The notes under the pieces were generated by a model. It saw nothing but the letters and a program-made list of their open reading frames with translations. It had not been told where the DNA came from and did not search any database. Positions 51,742-63,060 of a DNA stretch of 64,000 nt are shown piece by piece. Origin of the DNA: Atherix ibis (taxonomy: Eukaryota > Arthropoda > Insecta > Diptera > Athericidae); the NCBI GenBank assembly GCA_958298945.1, contig OY282605.1, positions 36,434,811 to 36,498,810 of the forward strand. The letters are read 5' to 3'. Within the stretch, counting starts at the first letter, position 1; every line of letters starts with the position of its first letter. Made by a program: the position numbers and the translations under genes.

Positions 51742-54230
51742 ACCTTATATACAAAAATATAAAATTATTCACCTTTTTAGAAAAAATACATATTTATTAA
51801 TAAATTGATTTTCTTGGAAAATAATATTACACCCACAAGGGAGCGTTTTATCAAAAGAAAATTTTTCCGTTAAAATTTTAATAAAGTCAATTTTTTTTCA
51901 TATAACAAAAATGAATTAAAATAAAAAAAAATAAATTCATAATTTTGAAACAATTTTTCTAAACTCAATTTAATAATTTTTCGAATCATACCTCAATTTG
52001 TAATTAAGCTTGAAGCTTTTTGTAGAAGCTTTTCTTACCCCTTTCAAAAGCATTGCTGAATAATGAAATGAAAATGAAAATTTCATTCTAAGAATATAAC
52101 GTGTGTAGACTTTTCCTCAAATGCGGAGAAAATTTCTATTGTAGAGTGTTGGTGTTGGTTGGGTGGTTGAATCTATAACGGATCGAACAACCTGTGGAGT
52201 TCGCTCCCACAGAAAAATACAAAATTTTCCGGATAGGATACATGCCCAGCTATTTGTGAAAATTCGTGTAGTGCTAAACCAGCAACGAGACAAAGTGCAC
52301 GTATTTTTGGCATTCGATTATAGAAGATTTTCCGAATTAATATTCAACGAATTGTATACGTTCTGAGGGCTGTCCCAACAGAATGTTGTCTAAAATCGGT
52401 TGGTATCGTGATGTGTTTAATAAAGCCCGGCGGGTAAATTTCCGGTTTTTCTACTGAGTACTTGTTAATTTCAAAGTTTTTCCCTATTTATCGATATTTG
52501 AAGTGGTAGACTTGTGTGCAGTGATATTATGAAAATAGAAGAACGACAAGCAAAAGAGTAAAATATTATAAAGAGTGCATAAAAGAATAAATAAAAAAAA
52601 AAACATAGTCCTTAAAGTTTTATACCAAAAAAGGACTAATATTCAATAAGGATTCAGTGTAGGGTGGTTAAGTGGAATCAGTTTAGGGTGAAAATGTTGT
52701 GATCTCTTTTGGCTGGTCGAGACGAAATTGATACGTTTTTACGTGGAATATTTATTTGTCCATTTTAAATATAAATTTTATTCAAAAATAAAAGGTGAAA
52801 AGTTTTTGAAAAAGTGGTTTTTATTAAAAAAAATAATAAAAAAAATTGTATTACACCTTTTTTATATTCGAATGATAAAATAATTTGAAACTGTGCTTTA
52901 TTAAAAATTCCTATCGAGCGAACATGAACAGCGGATGGATTAAATGTTATTTTAAATAGTTGCGACATCGAAAAAGGTAATTAAAATGGTTTTTTTTTCC
53001 AGGATTTTTTCTTTTCAAATCCTTAATATTCAATTCATTTTTAGGGTTTCGTTTTTATTAAATATATTTTTTGATTGAAAAGAATTTTACCAAGAAATTA
53101 TATTTATTAAAAAAAAAAATTTCGATATTCTTATTTGTTCGTCCTGTGACTGCTCACTTATTCGGAAGTTTCTGACACGAACTTAGAAATATTTTCATAA
53201 AAAATTCTATAATTTAAGATTTTTATAAAATTGAAGGTAATATAATTCAATAAGGAATATTTTTTTTCTTTTATTATTTTCCTATTTATGTACAAAAATG
53301 ATTCAGTAAATATTTTCTTCTAAGAATTTACGTTGCCACGTTTTCTAATGAATGCTTTTAAAAAAATTCTAAAATATTTTCAATCAAATTTAGGTATATT
53401 ATCGAAAATATATATTGATAATATTATTTATCATAAAAAATTTATTTGTGTGTAGAGTGGTTGTTGAATAAAATATTTTTTTTTTTACGAATTGCGTATA
53501 TTTTCCTATTTTCAACATTTATGCATGGTATGAAAAATGTATCTTAAAAAGAATATTGTTTTTCTTTGGCATATTTATTTTATTATTCAAATAAATTTCA
53601 ATATGTTTCTTGAGATTTTTACAATAATGGGAGCGATAGAAAATTTCATATCGTATTGAGTCTGTGCGATTTTGTTGATATAAGTTTATATGGTGGCAGG
53701 TTTGATGATAGAATATGTAATTTGGCACAAGAGAAAAAATTATGATTGGAAGCTTTTTTCTTTAAAAAAAATTATTTATTGAAGCATATATTTTTCATTA
53801 ATAAATATATTTATTAATATAATTAAGTGTAGACTATTTTTTTCAAATTTATCTCCTCGCATTGCGTTACCTATTATAGAAAATATTATTTAATTTTCAA
53901 TAATATAATTTTTAGAAAAACTCTATTTTATTGAAATTAATTTTAAAGAAAAAAGTGTACGTGCGAAAGTATTCTAAACTTTTAAAAGACAAAATTATCC
54001 ATTTCCTAAGCTGCAAAATATAATGATTTTATTTAATATTTTTTATTAAATAATATTATTTAAGAATAAAATTTGTTAATTTTTAACTTTGCCTATTACT
54101 TTTTGAATTGATAAATTAAAAAATTCCATTACCTAATATAGAAGATACGTCAATTTTGTACTAATAAAACAGTTTTAGATGTTGTTTTTTTTTCGAACAA
54201 AGATTTTTTCAGCTACGAGACTAAATATTG
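51742..54230. other. AT-rich spacer with one less AT-rich patch
   Basis: The patch 52150-52480 (gttggttgggtggttgaatc onward) includes a 67-codon open frame (52163-52366) without recognisable motif. It could be an unrecognised element or non-coding. The rest is AT-rich with no feature. Confidence 0.45.
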
Positions 54231-54509
54231 GGTTGTCCGGGAAGTAATTTCGTTTTTTTAAAAATAAAAATTAAAGATGATTTTCTTAGTGAGTTAATAT
54301 TTTATTTAATTAAATGTTGTCTAGTCTGATCCAATGCCCTTTGCTATGTTTCTGGTAGTAACATGATTTCACGCTTATACAATTTTTGTTCTTTGCTGGC
54401 AAAAAACTGATCCAAGTGATTTTTGACCTCCTCATTTGTATTAAACGTTTTACCATCGAGAAAATTTTGTAGAGACCGGAACAAATGATAATCGGAAGGT
54501 GCTAGGTCT

Positions 54510-55133
54510 TTTTTTTTTTCTGTTTAGATTAATGAGGTACAGGGGGAAACCTTCAAAGTTTTTCCTGCCAAGCGAGTTATGCGGGATTTTTACCTCCCTA
54601 AAACCTAACCTGCACCTCTGATCTTGCTCCCGGAACGATGGTTCCCCGGCGGCACTCTTTGTAAATACTACTTCGCCGCGGCGTTCTTGTTTGATGCTAC
54701 TGCTGTCCCGATGTTATGACGCCTCACGGCCTATTCTTCGTACGTTGTGTGGAGATCCTTGATAGTGGATTCCACGTACTCTGCAACTCTGTTCCAAGCC
54801 GATTGGCTCTTCAGCATGCACTCCACTATATTTTCTGGACTGATAGAACGGTCCAGATTTCTCTCCAGCTCCACCCGCGTCTCCTCGTAGAGGGGGCACT
54901 GGAAGAACACGTGTTCTGCGTCTTCGATCACATCGCGGCAATGATGACAGTTTGGGGAGTCAGTTCTCTTGAATCTGTGCAAGTATGCCCGAAAGCATCC
55001 ATGCCCTGTCAAGAGTTGGGTGATGTAATACCCGGCTTCCCCGTGCAGGCGAGTGACCCATTTGGTAACATGTGGGATCAGCCGATGAGTCCACCGACCC
55101 TTCGTCGAGTTGTCCCATCTCTCTTGCCAGACG
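54510..55133 (-). mobile_element. R1-clade non-LTR retrotransposon 3' end
   Basis: A 5'-truncated copy in minus orientation, with its poly(A) as the T-run at 54510-54519. A perfect 10-bp target duplication tgctaggtct lies at 54500-54509 and 55134-55143. It is much richer in G+C than anything nearby, which argues for recent arrival or an element with distinct composition. Confidence 0.92.
54731..55133 (-). pseudogene. R1-clade ORF2 C-terminus
   Basis: The minus-strand frame from about 55130 reads VWQERWDNSTKGRWTHRLIP, HVTKWVTRLHGEAGYYITQL and then, within the open frame 54731-55012, LTGHGCFRAYLHRFKRTDSP, NCHHCRDVIEDAEHVFFQCP, and ends TIKDLHTTYEE-stop. The CxxC...H....C cluster is the C-terminal zinc-knuckle-like motif of R1-clade reverse transcriptase proteins, thought to bind nucleic acid. 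The frame is open over about 130 codons, but the reverse transcriptase itself is absent because the copy is 5'-truncated. R1 proper inserts in rDNA; this one did not, so it is a dispersed relative. Confidence 0.88.
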
Positions 55134-56189
55134 TGCTAGGTCTGGAGAGTATAGTGGGTATGGCAGTATGTGTATTTTCGCATTATCCTCTTAGAACACT
55201 ATACATTTCCTATTGACCAATTCTGGCTTTTTTTCTTTAAGTGAATCGTTCAATTTGTCCACCTGATGACAGTAAACTTCAGAATTGATCGTTGTATTGC
55301 TCGGTAGAAGCTCAAAAAAACGATTCCTTTGAAATCCCACCAAAGAGGCAGCACAACCTTAATTTGTTGAATATTGGCTTTTGAAGTGCTTTGAGCAGGT
55401 TCATCTCTTCTACTCCACGATCTTTTGTGCTTAGCATTGTTGTAGACAACCCATTTCTCGTTCCCAGTAATGATACGCTTCAAAAATAGATCATTTTCTT
55501 GGCGTTTGAGAAGCAAATCACAAACGTCAATGCGACTAAAAAGGATGAGGAACCCATATGTCGAGCTTTGAGATTAAACCTAGCCGTTTCAAATGCTCAT
55601 GAACGGTCGTATTCGATAAGTTTAATCTTTCAGTGATGTCACGATTTGTTATTCGCAGGTTTGCATCAATTAATGCCTTTATTGTGCCTTCCAGAACGTC
55701 TTCGACATCAAAATTGCCGGATCGAAATTTTGCAAACCCGTTTTGGCACTAGCGCTAACTTAAAACATCTTTTCCATACACATTAGATAATTTTTTTCTT
55801 GCTTGAACAGCATTTTTATATTTTCTAAAGTAAAAAAGTAAAATATGCCGAAAATGCAGTTTTTCACTTTCAATCGAATAGATCACAAGCAAGCTTTGCT
55901 ATGTCAGCTGTCAAAATAATGTGAAGTTGGTTATGAAAAAAATACAATTATGTCCTCTGTTGGGAAAAAATGAAATTTCTTTCCAAACAGCCTAATAATA
56001 AGTAATTCCACATATTTGAAAAAAAATAACTTGCGGTCTTTATATTGGTCTGAATATGTCAATGGTTCATATATCTCTCTGAGCGCCTTAGCTATACGAT
56101 ACCCAATTTTTTTTTTTGCTATTGATTTTATTCAGATGAAACCATAAGTCAAACAATATAACAAATTTTGTCTCTATTCGCAAAAAAGT

Positions 56190-56345
56190 TCCCACTCATT
56201 TTTTGGTTGCCTCAATTGATTCAAGATCGCACGATTTGACGCCGTTCGACTTTTTTTTATCAAAAGGCACGAAAAATTACGCAAATTATTTTTAAACTTA
56301 ACAGCGCAAAATGTTCGACAATGCAAGAAGTTTTTTGATAATTAT
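56190..56345 (+). pseudogene. family A2 transposase fragment
   Basis: The plus strand reads SRSHDLTPFDFFLSKGTKNY (usually PPRSCDLTPLDFFLWGYLKD). About 50 codons are recognisable. The family A copies at 33590 and 41945 carry the same block. Confidence 0.5.
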
Positions 56346-56349
56346 TTTT

Positions 56350-58410
56350 ATTTTTTTTAAAGTTTTTTACATAAAAGCAAAACAATAAAATTTTTATTTA
56401 AATCTTTATCAAAAATATACTATTGTAGATTGAATTTTAGTTTTCAAATAGTAAATTAAATAGCATTTTACAGTAGTTATATTACAAATTAAATTGAATT
56501 AAGAAAACATTTTAAGTGTTTCTTATTTTTTATCTTTTTTTTTTTAAATTTTCCATAAGGTTTGACTCTTAAAGATATCAAACTATAGTCAAAAAACAAA
56601 CTTGAATCCTGTGAGATCTATACTACTGTGATTAATAATCATAAAACATATTAAAGGAATAGGAACATTTTTCAATTTAACCATTCCAATGGTATGAAAA
56701 TCCACTATCACTTTTCAACTAACCAATATCAATTCGAACAAATAATTAACTTTTCTATAACAGAAAACTAAATAAACAATTTGTAAATTTATTGAATAAT
56801 AAATTATGTTTACGCTTTTATCTGTTTTGGAATATAGAATATAAAAGATCGAATGGGCAATTCGAAATATCCTCGAGGTACGGATTTCTGTATTTTTTTA
56901 TTATCCAACTTTGTTGTTAAAACGATGAAGTATTTAACATTTCTATAAATTTTCAAAAACAATTACAATCGAGTATTTGAACTTTGAATTTTTGTTTGTC
57001 AAATATTTTCAGAGTTGTCAAAAGGACATTTTTCAATAACAAAAAAAACAACAACAACAAATAAACAAAAATATTTGAAGTATATTTTATATAAATACAG
57101 GATATAAAAGTGGTCTAATAAAAACAATGAACATCTTCATTCTATAAGACTACATATTTTCATCAAACTTCGTTATTTATTAGTTTTCCTTTTTTATTAG
57201 GTTTGAATCAATAAATTTGATATTTTATGATAAATTTCATAAAATTTGGTCCCATACAAAATTCAAATTAAATTCACCATAGGCTATTCCAATTCGTATA
57301 ATAATGTAGACTGTACAGCAAAAAGGAAAACAAATCAAATTTCAGTTAAAAAAATATTAGAAAATTTAATCCACAAGGGCAATAATTTTAATATCCGGGA
57401 GGGTTTCTTCTAAAATTCCGGATATTAATTGTAAAATATCGAAGCCCTCAAAATCTTATATATCCTATCATTTTATTCGTCTACATTCATTTCCGTGCTA
57501 ATAAAATTTTATATAAAGTAACATTGAAAATATTTGAAATAAACGCACCTTTATAGTGATTAGTCTAATTTGTTGTAGAAAAATGTTTCTTTATTTATTT
57601 TTTATTCTATATAAGAATGGATTTAGGGATATTTGTTCTTTTCAGAAGATGTAAATGTATTTAATTTTTGTCCTAATTTCAAATTAGGTAAAATTCATGT
57701 GTACACTTACTCTAATGAGATTGTGCAACAAACTGTTAACATTGAACTCTTCAATATCAATTCTGTGCGGGTGTTATAAATTTTCTCTATTAAAAAATCA
57801 GTTTTCTTACTAAAGATATGGTATAGCAATTATTTTAATAGTATTTAAGCATTTCTTAGACATATATGTAAAGTTTTATAAAATTCTTTTTATGTTCTTC
57901 AATTTGTAATTTCTTATTTTGGATTTTTTTTTTGATGAAAAAGAACAAGCTTTTTTTTTAATAGAGATTTTTTTTTGTGAATGAATAAAAATTGTTCTTA
58001 ATACAAAATCATGAAAAGATATGGAAACTTTTTTATGAAAACTTACTTGAACAGAAGGAAAATACATTTTTGTGTATTGTTCTTTTATGAATTATAAAGC
58101 AAAATATCTTATCTTTACTTCGGCAGAATAATAACAAAGAGGTTTTCAATCTTTTAAAATTAAGGTAAAAGTGTAGGACGAAATAACAGAACAAAGATAT
58201 AATCTTTGTTTTTATTTTAGTTTTACAATAACAAAATATTTCTGAGCAGATGTTTATAAGAATAATGATTAACATGAAAACTTATGGGTTATGGGAACTA
58301 AAACTCTCTCAAAGTTCTGTTGTGTTGCCATGCACATATGTTATTATAATCTGAAACTTAGTTTTTTAATAAATAGTAAAACTAGTGTTGCGTAAATTAT
58401 TGATAGGAGT
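56350..58410. other. AT-rich spacer, nothing assigned
   Basis: Contains an imperfect hairpin at 57388-57428 (arms ttaatatccgg, 11 bp) and T/A runs. Small minus-strand open frames at 57876-58275 are Phe/Lys-rich and look like chance. Confidence 0.5.
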
Positions 58411-58415
58411 TTATT

Positions 58416-58438
58416 GGGAGGGGGAGGGGGGTGGGGGT
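58416..58438 (+). other. G-rich tract with quadruplex potential
   Basis: gggagggggaggggggtggg at 58416-58435 and the following gg give four or more G-runs separated by single bases, in an otherwise AT-rich region. This matches the classic quadruplex pattern. Confidence 0.85.
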
Positions 58439-58756
58439 TGTGAATTTATAATTAGTAGGATTAGAAAGATGAGAATGAAACTTTTTATAACGAGAAACAA
58501 GCACCTAATGATCTTAAGATACTTTTAAATCATGATAAATTAGATTATTATAAATATAAAAAGGGAGCATTAATAATTTTTCAAAGTATTTTGGAATTAA
58601 TGAGAATTTTCAAGGTTTTGGTAGAACCATTGAATTTTGGTTCGTAAGTCCATATTGGTTTTAGTATGGCATTGTCAAAAAGTGCTTTACTGTCTATGGT
58701 AAGCTTAGAACTTTTTTTATGAGTCAAGAATTTGTCTAGTATAGATCTTTAGTGAC

Positions 58757-58870
58757 CAGTAGTATTTCACAGTTTACGGCGTAGAGTAAAAGTTGTGTGG
58801 CCACATTTGCCTCAATTCACTTTTCTTTTTCACTTGATATAACAGTTCTCGAGGATTTGTTTTTGGATGA
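58757..58870 (-). pseudogene. Jockey-like reverse transcriptase scrap, minus strand
   Basis: The minus strand reads KCGHTTFTLRRKL, corresponding to the KVNEQKSAHVTFTLCRKQ region of the 39504 copy. Only about 35 codons are recognisable. Confidence 0.5.
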
Positions 58871-59059
58871 ACAGAATTTCAGAAGCATATTGAAGATTGA
58901 GGTATCTGAAAAATATGTATACTTCTCTATGAAATGTGAAAAATTATTTGAAGTTTTTTGAATTCATTAGCTTAAAAATGCCACTTTTAGAGATATAAAT
59001 TTATTAAAAAATAAAAGGCAAAAGGAACGATCTTTTTGATTTTCTGGAGCAAATCCTCC

Positions 59060-59180
59060 TTCCAAACTCAGCTAAAAGGTTAAAAGTTTTAAAAACCACA
59101 CCGGAGAAATTGTGGTTTTAGACATTTCTAAAGATTTTGGCCAAATTTTGCACTCCCCTTTTCTAAAGAGAATATAATGA
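59060..59180 (+). pseudogene. reverse transcriptase scrap
   Basis: The plus strand reads VVLDISKDFGQILHSPFLKR, corresponding to VFLDISQAFDRVWHPGLLWK. It lies in opposite orientation to the scraps on either side, so these fragments are not one element unless an inversion occurred. Confidence 0.55.
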
Positions 59181-59395
59181 AATCGACAATATCATGGATA
59201 CTTCTGGAATCGATGCTTCAAAATTAAACTTAAGAATTTGGATGGGGGATGTTTTTAAGAGAGGATTATTTTTTCTGAACGTTTTTGACAGAATTAAAAA
59301 GAGATTTATGGCATTGCAGGAAATGGTATAGTTTATAGAAAAAAATTTGCTATTCTATAAGTTTATTTGATTTTAAATAAAAGGAAATTTACCAA

Positions 59396-59560
59396 TCAAA
59401 ATATAAATATTATCAGTGGGCACATTTTACGGCGGAGAGTAAAAGTTACATGGACACATTTGAGGTCGTTCAATTTTACTTCACTTGGTAAACTAGTTCT
59501 GGAGGGTTTGAATTTGGGTTTGGAGAATTTTTGGGAATTATTGAAGTTTAAAAAATAGGG
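59396..59560 (-). pseudogene. Jockey-like reverse transcriptase scrap, minus strand
   Basis: Within the minus-strand open frame 59396-59665, the last 20 codons read KCVHVTFTLRRKMCPL, matching AHVTFTLCRKQIP of the 39504 copy. The upstream FKPSRTSLPSEVKLNDL fits the linker before it. Same part of the gene as at 58757. Confidence 0.6.
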
Positions 59561-59669
59561 CATACCAATCAGCATATATATAGCAAAGAAGGATAAATTA
59601 TTAAAAAAAAGCTTAAAAAAGACATAAATTATAATTTTAAGATAAGGTTTTTTGTAAAATATCAACTAA

Positions 59670-60430
59670 ATAATTTTAAATAAATTGTTAGTGCTTTTTT
59701 CCACTGGAGATATTTACTATTAAAGGTATAAAAAATAAACTGAAACACTTTCCTTTATTAAAATTTTATCTTCAAGTGAAAGCACACACTTCACACTACA
59801 AATCTTAGGTAATATTCACCGATCAATAAGATTCGGCTCAGTTAAGAGAAGGGATAAAACTCAAAATAAAAGTTCTTTTAATGAATGCTTATAAGTAGTA
59901 AGGTCCAATGTCATACAGGTACAAATAGAAATACATAAATACATGTACGGTTAATTGGTTCATGGAATCCATAATTAGACGTAGAAGAAATAACGTGTAG
60001 AAGATGCACTCTTCTTAAATTGTATTCGAGTTGTCAAAGCGAGAGCATATTTGTACGAACTTGACAGTTAAGCTATGATTTTAAAAGTTGGTGAATAATT
60101 CACAAATCAGGTAGTTTGCGTCTTTTGTCAAGTTTAAGTATTTTCAGCAAATTAAGCCTATCTAAGGTACTGCGGAAAGTCTTAGGCGATCCAGTCAATA
60201 AAAATCTTTCAATGCAAACTTAGTTAAAAATTTTTTTGCACCGATAAAAATTTGTAAATAAAAATTCGAGTAAATAAAGCCTCTTAAAAATGTCACAACC
60301 TCAAATTTTCTATGCCATTCTAAATGTACTAATCTAAATTCTTCTTGAATGAGATAAAAATTATTTAATTTTGCAAGCTTTCAAATTTTTTTATGTTATC
60401 TGCATAGGTAAAAATTTCACAGTGCTAAAT
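59670..60430. other. mostly unassigned
   Basis: A less AT-rich stretch at 59800-60200 may be the 3' part of the reverse-transcriptase relic that follows on the minus strand, but no motif is clear. Confidence 0.35.
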
Positions 60431-60434
60431 TATT

Positions 60435-60690
60435 TTGAAAAAAAATGATAAGCAAGAGATCAAGATGGCCACCCTGAGGAATACCAGATAGAATTTTAAT
60501 GCCTCTCGCTGAAGACTTACGGAAAGATACTACTTGTTAAATTAGATTGGATTTAAGCCAATTACGAATTATTGGAGAACAATTTAATTTTTTAAGGTTT
60601 AACAAAAAAATAGAGTGTGAAACTTTGTCAAATGCCTTTACTAAAGTCAGTGTGGATGCAATCAGTTTGCATACTTTTAGAAAAATTTGA
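60435..60690 (-). pseudogene. reverse transcriptase relic of a different non-LTR family, minus strand
   Basis: The minus strand reads HTDFSKGI then AFDKVSHSIFLLNLKKLNCS, PIIRNWLKSNLI, VVSFRKSSARGIKILSGIPQ, GGHLDLLLI. These are collinear with TDFSKAFDKV...WLKSYL...SGVPQGSHLGPLLF of non-LTR reverse transcriptases. The wording differs from the Jockey-like family elsewhere in the window, so it is probably another lineage. One stop and one shift are visible. The YADD block is not recognised. Confidence 0.68.
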
Positions 60691-60699
60691 AAATTTGTG

Positions 60700-61555
60700 C
60701 TAAAGTGAACATTAAAAGATTAGTTGTCGTTGATCTGAAAGGAGGAACTATGCTGGTTAGATAAAGTTTATTATCTATACTGCTAATTACTGATATCAAC
60801 TAAGAAAATACTGGGTACAAAAATTATAATGAATAAAAATAAGAAAGCATAGCTTTTCCACGAATAATCCATTTAAACAATATGCTACTTACTGTACACA
60901 TATATTAATTGAAAAAACAATCATCAAAATAATTGGATGAAAATTTTATATTCTCTTAGGTAAATGTTAAGATTTACTAAATATTTGTATAAAATATTTT
61001 GTTAGAAAAGTATATTTTTATAAAATACCTTTTTCAAAGAAAAAATGTAAATTTTCTTTTGAGAAAAGGAACGTTATTTACTGAGTTCTATTATTTTAAA
61101 TAAACAATTGCAGGGTATATTGTTTTTTTTAAACGTAAATATTCAAAAAGAAAATTTAAACCTTTAAAGGATAATTAATTTTTACGGCATTTAATTAGTT
61201 AAAATTAAATATTTTTAATTTTATCTTTCGGTAATAATTTGAATTGTAAAAACATACCATCTTTGTAGAATTTTTGGGACTTGTTAACGAGAAAATCCTT
61301 TAAGTAATTTTTACAGTCGCCTATTACATTTAAATTTTAGCTAATAATATAATTTTGAAGATATTTAAGTAATTGGTAAAAAATCGGTCAATTTTTTACC
61401 AGTATCTATAGTTGTGTATGATGCCGAATTAACTTCTTTTTCTATAGACACGTTGTGGTAGCTTTTTTCGAAACGTTGATACTATTTAAATAATTAATCC
61501 AGATATACATTTGGAACTCTATAGAATAAACTGTCAGACTTCAGTTTTCAACCGT
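60700..61555. other. AT-rich spacer, nothing assigned
   Basis: No feature recognised. The reverse transcriptase expected downstream of the copia integrase (minus strand) is not here, so the copia element is truncated. Confidence 0.5.
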
Positions 61556-61559
61556 ATAT

Positions 61560-62210
61560 TTAGGGCCCCTCAATCGTCAAGTTCATTTCTTCAATCAATC
61601 TTTGTGGAGGTTTTCCTTTCGTAGACCTAGAGGAGATCCATTGAGGAATCTGTACCTGCTCAATTTGAACGTCCTCTTCCTCTATTTTCTCTTCTTCTAT
61701 TTCATTGTCTGGAATGTTCTCATCCTCTGGTTCCCTTTTCACCTCCTGAGTCCCTTGTTTCTTCTGTGATTGGAAATCAATTTCGAATTCTGTGAATAAT
61801 CCGACCTCTTCTGGAAATGTCACATCGCGACTTATTTCCACCTTCCGTGCTACTAGATTGTAGCATCGAAATGCCTTTGACCGATTGTCGTATCCAAGAA
61901 AAACCAATCCCCTTTCCGTATGATCAAGCTTTCTTCTCTTTTCTTTTGGAATGTGTACAAAGCATTTGCTTCCAAAAGAATACATGTTTTCGAATAAAAC
62001 TTTGCCTTCGCTCCACTGCTCGTACGGAATTTCTCCTGTTGACCTTGTGATAACTCGATTGTGGATGAAAACTGCTATTGATACTGCTTCTCCCCAAAAA
62101 GAATTTGGAAGTCCAGAATCGATCAATATACAACGTGCCATTTCCATGATTGAGCGATTTTTTCTCTCTGCAACTCGACGCTGTCAGTTGTGCTGTGATT
62201 CCTTCTGCGT
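61560..62210 (-). pseudogene. copia integrase C-terminal half and linker
   Basis: The minus-strand open frame 61560-62147 begins MEMARCILIDSGLPNSFWGE, follows with AVFIHNRVITRSTGEIPYEQ (the glutamate-bearing end of the integrase core lies just upstream, AERKNR), then FGSKCFVHIPKEKRRKLDHT, GLVFLGYDNRSKAFRCYNL and ISRDVTFPE. All of these are typical of copia Pol between integrase and reverse transcriptase. The acidic tail (EEEKIEEEDVQ) is the usual linker. It ends in a stop before the reverse transcriptase. Frameshifted relative to the next segment. Confidence 0.9.
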
Positions 62211-62214
62211 TGAG

Positions 62215-63039
62215 ATACTCCCTAAACCGCTATCCGGTGTATTCTCCTCCTCGATCTGAACGTAGAATTTTTGGCTTTTTCCCAAACGTGGTTTCTGTCA
62301 TTTCAACAAATTCCCTGAAAGACTCTTCAACTTCACTCTTATGAGCCAACAGTTTCACAACTGTGAAACGAGAAAAATCATCTGTGAATGTGACGATGTA
62401 ACTTTTGCCACTCATTGTTTCTGTTTGCATAGGTCCGCAAACATCCGTATGAACAAGATCCAAAATAGGTTTTTTCCTATTCGAAGGTTCCTTAGGAAAA
62501 GGTTTTCTCGTCATTTTTCCTTTGGTATATATTTCGCAGAGCTCCTTGATGCCGCATTCCTTAATCTTGATTCCGCCAACAACTTCTTTAGCTGCCATCT
62601 TTCTGATTGCTGCGGGATCTCGATGACCAAAACACCTATGCCAACTGTGAATGCAATTTTCATTATGCCCCAAACTCAAAATATTGACTATCTCTGGTGT
62701 ACGCAACTGGTATAAATTATTTCCATTTTCTGCCAGTTTTCCTATTGACAAAATATTCCCAACCAGCTCTGGTGCGTATAATACTTCCTTCGCTGTTACC
62801 TCTTGGACTTTGCTAGCCCGATTCAGAAACTGCACTTTTCCGCTTCCAATACCGATCACGTTGACTTTTTCGCCGTTTCCAACTTGAATATTTGCCTTGT
62901 AAGTTTCGTCCAGGAAATTGAAGAATTCTCTGCTGTTGGTAACGTGCCTTGTTGCGCCTGAATCAAGCAACCAACCATCCCTGACTTTTCCGTTAACTGA
63001 AAAAACAAAATCAATATTGTGTGAATTGAATGAATTCAC
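62215..63039 (-). pseudogene. copia protease, GAG-pre-integrase and integrase N-terminal half
   Basis: A 269-codon minus-strand open frame. Near residue 27, LLDSGATRHVTNSREFF is the aspartic protease site (DSGA). Near 130, HSWHRCFGHRDPAAIRKMA is the GAG-pre-integrase histidines/cysteine block. Near 195, DLVHTDVCGPMQ holds the first integrase aspartate, and near 262 RSDRGGEYTG the second. A TAG at 62230 follows GEYTG. Beyond it the frame goes on RFREYLNAEGITAQLTAS and then loses about eight codons (the PQQNG segment) with a frameshift. The zinc-binding CKGC part is altered to CGIKELCEI. Long open frame but not functional. Confidence 0.92.
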
Positions 63040-63060
63040 TTTATCTTTCGATCCTTGTGG

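Larger units (their letters stand above)
54300..55790 (-). pseudogene. mariner family E transposase, interrupted
   Basis: Minus-strand reading: N-terminal shreds around 55790-55560 (FDPAILMSKTFWKAQ), then the open frame 55250-55516: LLKRQENDLFLKRIITGNEK (first catalytic region, GDEKW read as GNEKW) and KRSWSRRDEPAQSTSKANIQ. It continues DSLKEKKPELVNRKCIVF-stop, EDNAKIHILPY and LYSPDLA, where the R1-clade copy interrupts it at about 55134. Beyond the insertion it resumes with PSDYHLFRSLQNFLDG, FNTNEEVKNHLDQFFASKEQ and EIMLLPET to about 54330. Loss of the first aspartate and of part of the HQDNARPH segment shows it was already dead. Confidence 0.85.
54238..55995 (-). mobile_element. mariner family E, minus strand, host of an R1-clade insertion
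   Basis: The ends ttgggttgtccgggaagtaa (54238) and the reverse complement of tttctttccaaacagcctaa (ending 55995) are imperfect inverted repeats, with TA at 54236-54237 and 55996-55997. Without the 634 bp of nested insertion and duplication it would be about 1.12 kb. A further fragment of this family is at 63408-63515. Confidence 0.88.

Noticed and set aside
52163..52366. 67-codon open frame as a host gene
   Set aside because: No motif, no splice or codon evidence, and similar short frames arise by chance. Kept as an unassigned patch only.
54716..55216. 166-codon plus-strand open frame
   Set aside because: Antisense to the R1-clade C-terminus, which has clear zinc-knuckle residues on the minus strand. 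The plus frame has no known motif.
61951..62715. Plus-strand open frames over the copia region
   Set aside because: Shadows of the copia integrase and protease frames on the minus strand.
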